Below, one piece after another: positions 24,500-31,598 of a stretch of DNA of 64,000 nt (position 1 is its first letter; every line of letters starts with the position of its first letter). Below the pieces are notes generated by a model. That model saw nothing but the letters and a program-made list of their open reading frames with translations, was not told where the DNA came from and searched no databases. The stretch comes from an uncultured Alistipes sp. (GTDB lineage Bacteria > Bacteroidota > Bacteroidia > Bacteroidales > UBA932). The stretch covers positions 1-64,000 of the forward strand of contig CABMPD010000007.1 of the NCBI GenBank assembly GCA_902388455.1, in the 5' to 3' direction. The position numbers and the translations under genes are program-made.

Positions 24500-26566
24500 A
24501 TGATAACAAAAGAGTTAATCGCGCCTAAAAGCATTGTGGTCGTCGGAGGTTCGGACGATGTCCACAAGCCGGGTGGAGCCACCCTCAAGAATCTTCTGAA
24601 CACTCACTATGCCGGAGAGCTGTATGTCGTCAACCCCAAGTGCGACACGGCCCAGGGAGTCAAGTCCTACAGGGACATAGAGCTGCTTCCGTCCGTGGAC
24701 TGCGCCATCCTCGCAATCCCCGCGAAGATGTGTCTGGCCACAGTGGAGACCCTCTGCAACAAGAAGGCCTGCAAGGCGATCATCATCCTCTCCGCCGGAT
24801 TCAAGGAGGACAGCAAGGAGGGAGCCGAGTGGGAAAGAAAGATCACCCAGGTCTGCAACTCCACAGGCACCGCCCTCATCGGCCCCAACTGCGTGGGTGT
24901 GATGACTCAGCACTATATCGGAGCCTTCATCCAGCCCGTGCCCAAGATCAACCCCATGGGCGCGACCCTCATCTCCGGTTCCGGAGCGACCATCGTATTC
25001 ATCCTCGAGGCCGCCATGCAGCTCGGCCTGCACTTCAACCAGGTGTTCTCCGTGGGCAACTGCGCCCAGATCGGAGTCGAGGACGCCCTCGAGTACATGG
25101 ATGAGAACTACGTGCACGGCAAGAGCTCGCCCGTCATCATGCTGTACATCGAGAGCATGAACGATCCCGCCAAACTGGCCAGACACGCCAGGTCCCTCAT
25201 CGCCAAGGGAGCTAGGATCGCTGCCATCAAGGCCGGATACAGTGAGGCAGGCAGCCGCGCCGCATCCTCGCACACCGGTGCTATGGCCTCACCCGACAAG
25301 GCCGTCAGCGCCCTCTTCCGCAAGACCGGCATCGTAAGGTGCTACAGCCGCACCGAGCTGGTGACAGTGGCCGCCGCCATGATGTACCCCGAGCCTCAGG
25401 GACGCAGGGTCGGCATCGTCACCCACGCCGGAGGTCCCGCAGTCATGCAGACCGACGTGCTCTCCTCCAACGGCATCGAGATACCCCGCCTCTCCGGTCC
25501 GAAGGCCGAGGAACTCCTCAAGAAGCTCTACATCGGCTCATCCACAGCCAACCCCATCGACTTCCTGGCCACCGGCACCGCAGAGCAGCTCGGCTACATC
25601 CTCGACGCCTGCGAGAACGATTTCGACGTGGACGCCATCACCATCATCTTCGGCAATCCCGGCCTGACCACTGTCTATGACGTGTACGACCTCATAGGCG
25701 AGAAGATCAGGGCCTCCCGCAAACCCATATACCCCGTCCTGCCCTCCGTGGTCAACGCCCACGACGAGATCCAGGCCTTCCACGACAAGGGCTTCATCAG
25801 TTTCCCCGACGAGGTGGCTCTCGGCTCGGCCATCGTGAAGATCATGAACCGGCCCAAGCCCATCGACGGATGCACCCTTCCGCCCGTGGACAAGAAGATG
25901 ATCCGCGAGGTCATCGACTCCAACGGCAACGGCTATCTGGCCCCCGACCAGGTACAGCTCCTGCTCGACGCAGCCGGCATCAACCGCAGCCGCGAGTACG
26001 TGGTAAGCGAGCTGGGCGAGGCCATCGAGGCCGCCAAGGAGATCAAGTATCCCGTGGTCATGAAGGTAGTAGGTCCCATCCACAAGTCGGACGTAGGCGG
26101 AGTATCCCTCAACATCACTGACGACAATACCCTGACCTCCGAGTTCTACCGCATGATGCGCATCAAGGACGCTACTGGAGTCCTCCTGCAGCCGATGCTC
26201 AGCGGTACCGAGGTCTTCGTAGGCGCCAAGAGGGAAGAGAAGTTCGGCCATCTGCTCCTCTGCGGCCTGGGCGGTATCTACGTGGAGGCTCTCAACGATA
26301 TCAGCTACGCACTCTCCCCTGTTTCGAAGATAGAGGCTGACGAGATGATCAGCGGACTCAGGAGCTTCAAGCTTCTCAAGGGCATCCGCGGCAAGGAAGG
26401 AGTCAACCTGGTACTCTTCAACGAGGTCATCCGCCGCGTGTCGGCTCTCTGCGCCGCCGCTCCGGAGATCTACGAGATGGACATCAATCCCCTGCTGGGC
26501 AACTCCAAATCCATCACTGCAGTGGACGCCCGCATAAGGATAGAAAAAGCAGACGCGGCAATATAA
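24500..26566 (+). CDS. ADP-forming acyl-CoA synthetase (alpha-beta fusion)
   Basis: 688 residues from the ATG at 24500; the 27-codon extension upstream runs through the promoter box. An N-terminal CoA-binding Rossmann domain (PKSIVVVGGSDD) is followed by succinyl-CoA-synthetase-like domains with the phospho-His segment SSHTGAMASPDK. The C-terminal ATP-grasp half contains YPVVMKVVGPIHKSDVGGV and EMDINPLL. The enzyme makes ATP from ADP, phosphate and an acyl-CoA, releasing the acid. It is co-oriented with a 2-oxoacid:ferredoxin oxidoreductase that would supply acyl-CoA. The acyl group could be acetyl, branched-chain or aryl. Confidence 0.93.
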   Translation: MITKELIAPKSIVVVGGSDDVHKPGGATLKNLLNTHYAGELYVVNPKCDTAQGVKSYRDIELLPSVDCAILAIPAKMCLATVETLCNKKACKAIIILSAGFKEDSKEGAEWERKITQVCNSTGTALIGPNCVGVMTQHYIGAFIQPVPKINPMGATLISGSGATIVFILEAAMQLGLHFNQVFSVGNCAQIGVEDALEYMDENYVHGKSSPVIMLYIESMNDPAKLARHARSLIAKGARIAAIKAGYSEAGSRAASSHTGAMASPDKAVSALFRKTGIVRCYSRTELVTVAAAMMYPEPQGRRVGIVTHAGGPAVMQTDVLSSNGIEIPRLSGPKAEELLKKLYIGSSTANPIDFLATGTAEQLGYILDACENDFDVDAITIIFGNPGLTTVYDVYDLIGEKIRASRKPIYPVLPSVVNAHDEIQAFHDKGFISFPDEVALGSAIVKIMNRPKPIDGCTLPPVDKKMIREVIDSNGNGYLAPDQVQLLLDAAGINRSREYVVSELGEAIEAAKEIKYPVVMKVVGPIHKSDVGGVSLNITDDNTLTSEFYRMMRIKDATGVLLQPMLSGTEVFVGAKREEKFGHLLLCGLGGIYVEALNDISYALSPVSKIEADEMISGLRSFKLLKGIRGKEGVNLVLFNEVIRRVSALCAAAPEIYEMDINPLLGNSKSITAVDARIRIEKADAAI

Positions 26567-26579
26567 AACCCTGAACGAG

Positions 26580-26747
26580 ATGAACAACCCATTCACTAGA
26601 CTCAAGAACTGGTACTCTGAGCAGACTTCCACCGCCAAGGGATTCATCTGGATCGGGCTGCTGCTCATCATAGGCATCATCCTGCGCTGGGACTATATCA
26701 GCAGCAGGGTGGTGGCTGCATTCGGATTTTTAAACTTCAACCAATAA
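26580..26747 (+). CDS. Small single-pass membrane protein of unknown function
   Basis: 55 codons, ATG at 26580 to TAA at 26745. A polar, amphipathic N-terminus (MNNPFTRLKNWYSEQTS) is followed by a hydrophobic helix (FIWIGLLLIIGIILRW, about residues 22-37) and a short tail ending FGFLNFNQ. It lies 13 bases after the acyl-CoA synthetase and 14 bases before the ferredoxin subunit. C-ending codon use matches its neighbours, which supports real coding. I recognise no family. It could tether the soluble oxidoreductase to the membrane. Confidence 0.7.
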   Translation: MNNPFTRLKNWYSEQTSTAKGFIWIGLLLIIGIILRWDYISSRVVAAFGFLNFNQ

Positions 26748-26761
26748 CAAACACTAATTTT

Positions 26762-26983
26762 ATGGCAACACAAGGAGCTATTGTAGTAGACAAAGAAAGG
26801 TGCAAGGGTTGCGGCGTATGCGTCGTAAACTGCCCCACCGAAGCCATTGCCCTGTCCCACGAGGTCAACGGCAAGGGTTACAACTTCCTTTCTCTGGTCA
26901 ATCCCGAGAAATGCATCGGCTGCGCCAACTGCGCGACCGTATGTCCTGATTCAGTTATTACTGTTTATCGTGTTAAAATCTAA
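26762..26983 (+). CDS. 2-oxoacid:ferredoxin oxidoreductase, 4Fe-4S delta subunit
   Basis: A 73-residue ferredoxin-type subunit with two C-x2-C-x2-C-x3-C clusters (CKGCGVCVVNCP and CIGCANCATVCP). In four-subunit KOR/VOR enzymes this delta subunit carries electrons from the TPP site to free ferredoxin. It is followed 11 bases later by the alpha subunit. Confidence 0.92.
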   Translation: MATQGAIVVDKERCKGCGVCVVNCPTEAIALSHEVNGKGYNFLSLVNPEKCIGCANCATVCPDSVITVYRVKI

Positions 26984-26994
26984 ATTTTGAGAAT

Positions 26995-28068
26995 ATGGCA
27001 GAAAAGATTCTTATGAAAGGTAACGAGGCCATCGCATACGGAGCCATCGACTGCGGCTGCGACGGATACTTCGGATACCCTATCACCCCTCAGTCCGAGG
27101 TGATGGAAACCCTGATGAAAGTACAGCCCTGGGAGACCACCGGCATGGTAGTGCTCCAGGCCGAGAGTGAAACATCATCCATCAACATGGTATACGGCGG
27201 TGCCTGCTGCGGAAAGAAGGTCATGACCTCCTCCTCCAGCCCCGGTATCAGCCTCATGTGCGAGGGACTCAGCTACATCGCCGGCGCCGAGCTGCCCTGC
27301 GTGGTTGTGAACGTAATGCGCGGCGGTCCGGGACTCGGAACCATCCAGCCCAGCCAGGGAGACTACTTCCAGGCAGTGAAGGGCGGCGGACACGGTGACT
27401 ATCATCCCATCGTACTCGCTCCCGCATCGGCTCAGGACATGTACGACTTCGTAGGCGAGGCCTTCGAGCTCGCGTTCAAGTACCGCAACCCTGCCATGAT
27501 TCTCGGCGACGGTGTCATCGGACAGATGATGGAGAAAGTGGAGCTGCGTCCCGCCAAGCCCCGCCGCACTGAGGAGGAGATCCGTGCCCTGTGCGACTCC
27601 TGGGCAACCATCGGCAACAAGGGCCGTCACGGCAACACCATCACATCCCTCGCCCTCGACCCTCAGGTACAGGAGAACTTCAACATCAAGCTCCAGAAGA
27701 AGTACGCCGAGATCGAGGCCAACGAGGTCCGCTACTCGACCTACATGACCGACGACGCCGAGTACCTCATCGTAGCATTCGGCTGCATGTCCCGTATCGG
27801 CGAGAAGGTAGTCGAGCTGGCACGCGAGGAAGGCATCAAGCTCGGCCTGCTGCGTCCCATCACCCTCTATCCTTTCCCCAAGAAGGAGATCGACGCCCTG
27901 GTACCCCAGCTCAAGAACATCCTCTCCCTCGAGCTCAACGCAGGCCAGATGGTGGAGGACATCAGACTGATCGTCAACGGACGCATCCCCGTCAACTTCT
28001 ACGGCCGTCAGGGCGGTATGATTCCTGACCCCGAGGAGATCCTGGAAGTCTTCAAAAAAACTATGTAA
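26995..28068 (+). CDS. 2-oxoacid:ferredoxin oxidoreductase, alpha subunit (VorB/KorA type)
   Basis: 357 residues with the pyrimidine-binding domain I segment KGNEAIAYGAIDCGCDGYFGYPITPQSE and the MRGGPGLGTIQPSQGDYFQ motif of the alpha subunit, plus domain II toward the C-terminus. The enzyme oxidatively decarboxylates a 2-oxoacid with CoA and reduces ferredoxin. Gene order delta-alpha-beta-gamma is that of 2-oxoglutarate (Kor) or branched-chain 2-oxoacid (Vor) enzymes; sequence reading alone does not separate these. Very strong codon bias points to high expression. Confidence 0.9.
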   Translation: MAEKILMKGNEAIAYGAIDCGCDGYFGYPITPQSEVMETLMKVQPWETTGMVVLQAESETSSINMVYGGACCGKKVMTSSSSPGISLMCEGLSYIAGAELPCVVVNVMRGGPGLGTIQPSQGDYFQAVKGGGHGDYHPIVLAPASAQDMYDFVGEAFELAFKYRNPAMILGDGVIGQMMEKVELRPAKPRRTEEEIRALCDSWATIGNKGRHGNTITSLALDPQVQENFNIKLQKKYAEIEANEVRYSTYMTDDAEYLIVAFGCMSRIGEKVVELAREEGIKLGLLRPITLYPFPKKEIDALVPQLKNILSLELNAGQMVEDIRLIVNGRIPVNFYGRQGGMIPDPEEILEVFKKTM

Positions 28069-28079
28069 AAAAGGCAATC

Positions 28080-28844
28080 ATGATGGATATTAACGAAATA
28101 ATCAAACCTGAGAACAAGGTTTACGGGAAAACCCCCATACTCAAAGACAACATCCTCCATTACTGCCCCGGCTGCTCCCACGGTGTAGTCCACAAGATCA
28201 TCGCCGAGGTCATCGAGGAGATGGGCATCCAGGACAAGACCATCGGTATCTCCCCTGTAGGATGCTCCGTATTCGCATACAACTATCTGGACATCGACTG
28301 GCAGCAGGCAGCCCACGGACGTGCTCCCGCCCTCGCCACAGCCACCAAGAGGCTGATGCCCGACAAATATGTCTTCACATACCAGGGTGACGGCGACCTC
28401 GCATCCATCGGTACAGCCGAGGTAATGCACGCCTGCAACCGCGGTGAGAACATCGTCATCATCTTCATCAACAACGCCATCTACGGTATGACCGGAGGCC
28501 AGATGGCCCCCACCACCCTCCTCGGACAGGTAACAGCCACCACTCCTTACGGACGTAAGGCCGAGCTCAACGGTTATCCCCTCAAGATTACCGAGCTCAT
28601 CGCCCAGCTCGAAGGTACCTGCTACGTGACCCGTCAGTCCGTACAGAACCCCGCCGCAGTGCGCAAGACCAAGAAGGCCATCCGCAAGGCATTCGAGAAC
28701 TCCATGATGAAGAAGGGAACCTCCTTCGTAGAGGTGGTCAGCACCTGCAACTCCGGTTGGAAGGTTACTCCCGTTCAGGCCAATAAGTGGATGGAGGAAA
28801 ACATGTTTCCTTTTTATCCGTTAGGAGATATGAAGGATAGGTAA
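28080..28844 (+). CDS. 2-oxoacid:ferredoxin oxidoreductase, TPP-binding beta subunit
   Basis: 254 residues. It contains YCPGCSHGVVHK near residue 29 and the thiamine diphosphate motif GDGDLASIGTAEVMHACNRGENIVIIFINN, with TGGQMAPTTLLGQ after it. It pairs with the alpha subunit to form the catalytic core. A second ATG one codon in could also serve as start. Confidence 0.92.
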   Translation: MMDINEIIKPENKVYGKTPILKDNILHYCPGCSHGVVHKIIAEVIEEMGIQDKTIGISPVGCSVFAYNYLDIDWQQAAHGRAPALATATKRLMPDKYVFTYQGDGDLASIGTAEVMHACNRGENIVIIFINNAIYGMTGGQMAPTTLLGQVTATTPYGRKAELNGYPLKITELIAQLEGTCYVTRQSVQNPAAVRKTKKAIRKAFENSMMKKGTSFVEVVSTCNSGWKVTPVQANKWMEENMFPFYPLGDMKDR

Positions 28845-28870
28845 TAAACGATTAAATATTTAGATAAAAT

Positions 28871-29416
28871 ATGAAAGAAGAAATCATCATAGCAGGATTC
28901 GGAGGACAGGGAGTCCTCTCCATGGGCAAGATTCTGGCCTACTCCGGTATCATGCAAGACCAGGAAGTGGCATGGATGCCCTCCTACGGCCCTGAAATGC
29001 GAGGCGGTACCTGCAACGTGAGCGTCATCCTCAGCGACAAGAAGATCAGTTCTCCTATCCTGAGCAAGTTCGACACCGCCATCATCCTCAACCAGCAGTC
29101 CCTCGACAAGTTCGAGTCGCGCATCAAGCCCGGCGGACTGCTCGTCTATGACCCCAACGGCATCACCCACCATCCGACCCGTACCGACATCCAGATCTAC
29201 AAGATCGACGCCGCAGACGAGGCCGCCAAGATGGGCAACGCCAAGGCCTACAACATGATCGTCCTCGGAGCCTTCCTGAAGGTTAAGCCCATCGTCAAGA
29301 TGGAGAACGTGACAGCCGGACTGAAAAAGTCCCTCCCTCCCCGTCACCACAACCTCATCCCGATGAACGAGCAGGCCATCAAGGTCGGCATGGAAGCCGC
29401 CGTTAAGGTCCGCTAA
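28871..29416 (+). CDS. 2-oxoacid:ferredoxin oxidoreductase, gamma subunit
   Basis: 181 residues, the POR/KOR gamma domain. It begins with IIIAGFGGQGVLSMGKILAYSG, the usual gamma-subunit opening, followed by SYGPEMRGGTCNVSVILSD. It is the last gene of the operon and is followed by a terminator. In these enzymes the gamma domain binds CoA and completes the complex. Confidence 0.93.
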   Translation: MKEEIIIAGFGGQGVLSMGKILAYSGIMQDQEVAWMPSYGPEMRGGTCNVSVILSDKKISSPILSKFDTAIILNQQSLDKFESRIKPGGLLVYDPNGITHHPTRTDIQIYKIDAADEAAKMGNAKAYNMIVLGAFLKVKPIVKMENVTAGLKKSLPPRHHNLIPMNEQAIKVGMEAAVKVR

Positions 29417-29441
29417 CCGCCTTCCCGCGCAAACATTGAAG

Positions 29442-29476
29442 AATCCGGCAGAGACACCGCTCTCCGCCGGATTTTT
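29442..29476 (+). terminator. Terminator after the oxidoreductase operon
   Basis: AATCCGGC (29442-29449) pairs with GCCGGATT (29466-29473), with extra internal CAGAG/CTCTC pairing, and is followed by a T-run. It lies about 25 bases after the gamma subunit stop. Confidence 0.85.
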
Positions 29477-29899
29477 CATTTCTCACCGCGCTCTCTTTTG
29501 ACCGAGTGCCTCAGTTTCAGCACCGCAAAATTCAGTTCTATCTCAGTCTCAGTCCCGCTGGTATGCAATTCCTCACCGAACAGGTCTGCCATGATGTCCC
29601 CGCTTTTCTGCATCAAAGACTTCTGCGCATACTTATCGGGATTTGCCGAAAGTTCACCGATTGTCCGCGACAGTTCCCTCCACGGCCCTCTCACCTTTCA
29701 AGATTGTCGCCAACATATAGAGTCCCTTCTCTGTAAATGCTTTCGGAATTGTTCGACTTTTAGGATTGTTCCTTACTGCCTGATTAATTTCGCGTGTTTC
29801 CACTCCGTAAATCTCCGCCACTGCGAAGTCCAGAATAACATCCTGTCCTCTCAGACTGATAATCTTGTCTTTCACCGACTGCTGTTCCAGTATTCCCAT
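29476..29899 (-). pseudogene. ORF6N-domain protein, degraded
   Basis: Two overlapping minus-strand frames together make up an ORF6N protein. The upstream part (29899 down to 29654) has the domain start SLRGQDVILDFAVAEIYGVETREINQAVRNNP, but then jumps to PKAFTEKGLYMLATILK, apparently missing the segment in between. It then frameshifts. The C-terminal part (29694 down to 29476) continues with LSRTIGELSANPDKYAQKSL in another frame. ORF6N proteins are DNA-binding proteins common in Bacteroidetes prophages and mobile regions. At least one deletion and one frame change are visible, so this is a relic. Confidence 0.7.
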
Positions 29900-29919
29900 A
29901 TCTTGATTTTACCGCAAAT

Positions 29920-30328
29920 TTATCTCCTTAGCCTGCTCCATTCTGTGAGCGGACCGGACAAATTCATGCCCGAATACAAAGTGTTCTACAACCAAATTAT
30001 GTTCGCAGACATACCTCCTGCGGTTTCCTACCAGTCATGCTGCGCGAATGATGAATATATCTACCTGCTTTACAGCGGCATACCTGATGACAATACAGAA
30101 ATCCGCAGGAGCAACGGCAGCATGACCTCATCAGTTCCCGATGCTGAGTCCAAAAATCTTCTCCTGCTTGTCATGGACTGGGACGGCAATCTCATCAAGG
30201 CATTCAGACCTGCCGGCCTCACCTCATATTCAGAAATCAGCTGCAGTCCGGCTCCAGGTATCATATACGCCACCACTCTTGACAGCGATATGACGCACCT
30301 CTCCATTCTGCGCTTCCGTCTCTTCTGA
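29920..30328 (+). pseudogene. C-terminal relic of a 6-bladed beta-propeller lipoprotein
   Basis: The last 125 or so codons of a plus-strand frame ending at 30328 look like the tail of a Bacteroidetes 6-bladed propeller (TolB-like, BF3164-type) protein: CCANDEYIYLLYSGI, LLLVMDWDGNLIKAFRPAGL and IIYATTLDSD are propeller-blade-like. The same frame upstream of about 29930 is only antisense to the ORF6N relic and contains no signal peptide, so the N-terminal blades are missing. The fold assignment rests on blade patterns and is moderate. Confidence 0.5.
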
Positions 30329-30657
30329 TAGCAAGCTGACGGAACTCTCTCTCCGAACATCTCGCTCTATCGGCATCTTTCTTTTTCCACAACGGCAGTG
30401 TTTTCCGCGATTAGGTGCCGTTGTGGCACCACCATCTATGCTGCACCCTGTCTATAGGCCCTCTGGGAGGCATTGCCCTTCTACCTCCTTTCCGCAACGG
30501 CAGGGAATTGCGGGTTTTGCTGCCGTTGTGGCAGGAGGACGGAGAAGAGATGCCGCTCAGAAGGGCTGTGGCAGGGGTGCCGGGGAAATGCCGTTCCTCA
30601 ACGGCACCGAACCGCGGGTTTTGCTGCCGTTGTGGTATCGGGGGTGATGTTTTTTTA
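30329..30657. other. Non-coding stretch filled by hairpin repeats
   Basis: About 330 bases between the propeller relic and the thioesterase promoter. The only structure seen is the three-copy CAACGGCA hairpin family. The ORFs in all frames here share the repeat (for example CHNGSKTR on the minus strand) and are not credible genes. Confidence 0.6.
30388..30635 (+). repeat. Three copies of a CAACGGCA...TGCCGTTG hairpin repeat
   Basis: Left arms lie at 30390-30397, 30495-30502 and 30599-30606; right arms at 30416-30423, 30521-30528 and 30625-30632. Copy starts are 105 and 104 bases apart. Copies 2 and 3 also share the sequence before the right arm (GCGGGTTTTGC). In copy 1 the stem extends to 11 exact pairs (CCACAACGGCA). 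This has the look of a REP-like or small non-autonomous dispersed repeat; none of the loops or spacers codes for anything. Confidence 0.75.
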
Positions 30658-30665
30658 TAAATTTG
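30658..30665 (+). promoter_or_regulatory. -7 box TAAATTTG for the thioesterase gene
   Basis: An exact TAnnTTTG match 24 bases before the ATG at 30690, giving a leader of about 18 bases. The last hairpin repeat ends 25 bases upstream and would abut the -33 region. Confidence 0.5.
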
Positions 30666-30689
30666 CGCACACTTTAAAATAAAACGTAT

Positions 30690-31076
30690 ATGGCAACAGA
30701 AGATATCAAAGTAGGAATTTCCGCGACATCGACCACCAAGGTCTGCAAGGAGAACTGCGCCTCCCTCATGGGTTCGGGCGCACTGGACGTATTCGCAACA
30801 CCGGCCGTAGTGGCCTACATGGAGATGGCCGCCTGCTATGCGGTCAACGGGCTGCTCGAAGAGGGACTCTCGACTGTAGGCACTAGGATAGACATCGCCC
30901 ACATCAAGGCATCCCCTATCGGAGAGACCATTACCGCAACAGCCACACTCAAGGAGATTGACGGCCGCCGTCTGGTCTTCGACGTTACCGCCCGGGACTC
31001 CAAGGGCGAGATAGCGAACGGCACCCACGAACGCTTCATCATCAAGGTGGACAAGTTCCTGGCTAAGATTCAGTAG
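30690..31076 (+). CDS. Thioesterase, FlK-like hotdog fold
   Basis: A 128-residue single hotdog domain. TPAVVAYMEMAACYAV carries the Thr and Glu of the FlK-type active site, and GTHERFIIK matches the end of the family strand. FlK-like proteins hydrolyse small acyl-CoA esters. The physiological substrate is unknown. It has its own -7 box and is followed by umuDC after 94 bases. Confidence 0.85.
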   Translation: MATEDIKVGISATSTTKVCKENCASLMGSGALDVFATPAVVAYMEMAACYAVNGLLEEGLSTVGTRIDIAHIKASPIGETITATATLKEIDGRRLVFDVTARDSKGEIANGTHERFIIKVDKFLAKIQ

Positions 31077-31124
31077 CACATCCAGAGGACATATTCCCGA
31101 CCGAACTCCAGTTACATATCACTG

Positions 31125-31136
31125 TGAACAAGTTCA
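31125..31136 (+). promoter_or_regulatory. Inverted repeat TGAAC-N2-GTTCA upstream of umuD, candidate SOS operator
   Basis: The half-sites TGAAC (31125-31129) and GTTCA (31132-31136) lie 34 bases before the umuD ATG. They resemble the half-sites of Gram-positive LexA boxes (GAAC-N4-GTTC) but with a two-base spacer. No LexA gene is in the window. The operator role is inference. Confidence 0.35.
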
Positions 31137-31170
31137 GTCCAGGATAAAGCAACACATCTCAGTCAGAACA

Positions 31171-31593
31171 ATGAGCAGCACACCAGACAGCCCCAAACCC
31201 AAGGAAAGACCGGAAATCAAGCTCTTCGAGTCCATCCACGCCGGCTTCCCCTCCCCAGCGGAGGACATTCCCGGCACGGCCCTGGACATCAACAGGCTGG
31301 TCGTAAAGAACCCGGCCTCGACCTTCTTCGCCCGCGTCAGCGGAGACAGCATGGAGGGCGACGGCATCCGGGACGGGGACATACTGGTCATCGACAAATC
31401 GGAGGAACCGCACGACGGAGCCATCGCCGTATGCTTCATCAACGGAGAATTTACCGTCAAGCGGCTCTCCATCCATGACGACGGAAGCGTCACCCTGCTG
31501 CCCTCCAACCCTAAATACCGGGCCATCACCATCCGCGAGGGAGACGACCTAACAGTCTGGGGAATAGTCCGGTACGTCATCAAGAAAGTCTGA
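31171..31593 (+). CDS. umuD: UmuD-like SOS mutagenesis protein, S24 peptidase family
   Basis: 140 residues. The cleavage site Ala24-Gly25 (SIHAGFPSPAED), catalytic Ser60 (SGDSMEGDG) and Lys97 (EFTVKRL) fall at the same positions as the E. coli UmuD cleavage bond, S60 and K97. It should self-cleave with RecA filaments and pair with UmuC as polymerase V. It is five bases upstream of umuC, so the two are co-expressed. Confidence 0.93.
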   Translation: MSSTPDSPKPKERPEIKLFESIHAGFPSPAEDIPGTALDINRLVVKNPASTFFARVSGDSMEGDGIRDGDILVIDKSEEPHDGAIAVCFINGEFTVKRLSIHDDGSVTLLPSNPKYRAITIREGDDLTVWGIVRYVIKKV

Positions 31594-31598
31594 CGGCC

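Noticed and set aside
25538..26680. 380-residue minus-strand frame opposite the acyl-CoA synthetase
   Set aside because: It is antisense to a well-identified enzyme with the same codon-bias artefact (runs of Val, Asp, His and Gly).
27175..28077. 300-residue minus-strand frame opposite the oxidoreductase alpha subunit
   Set aside because: It is a shadow frame; the plus-strand frame has all family motifs.
29498..29920. N-terminal half of the 276-codon plus-strand frame ending at 30328
   Set aside because: It is antisense to the ORF6N relic; only the last 125 or so codons look like real protein.
30388..30635. CRISPR-like array because of the constant spacing
   Set aside because: There are only three short inverted-repeat units with unequal loops, and no cas genes.
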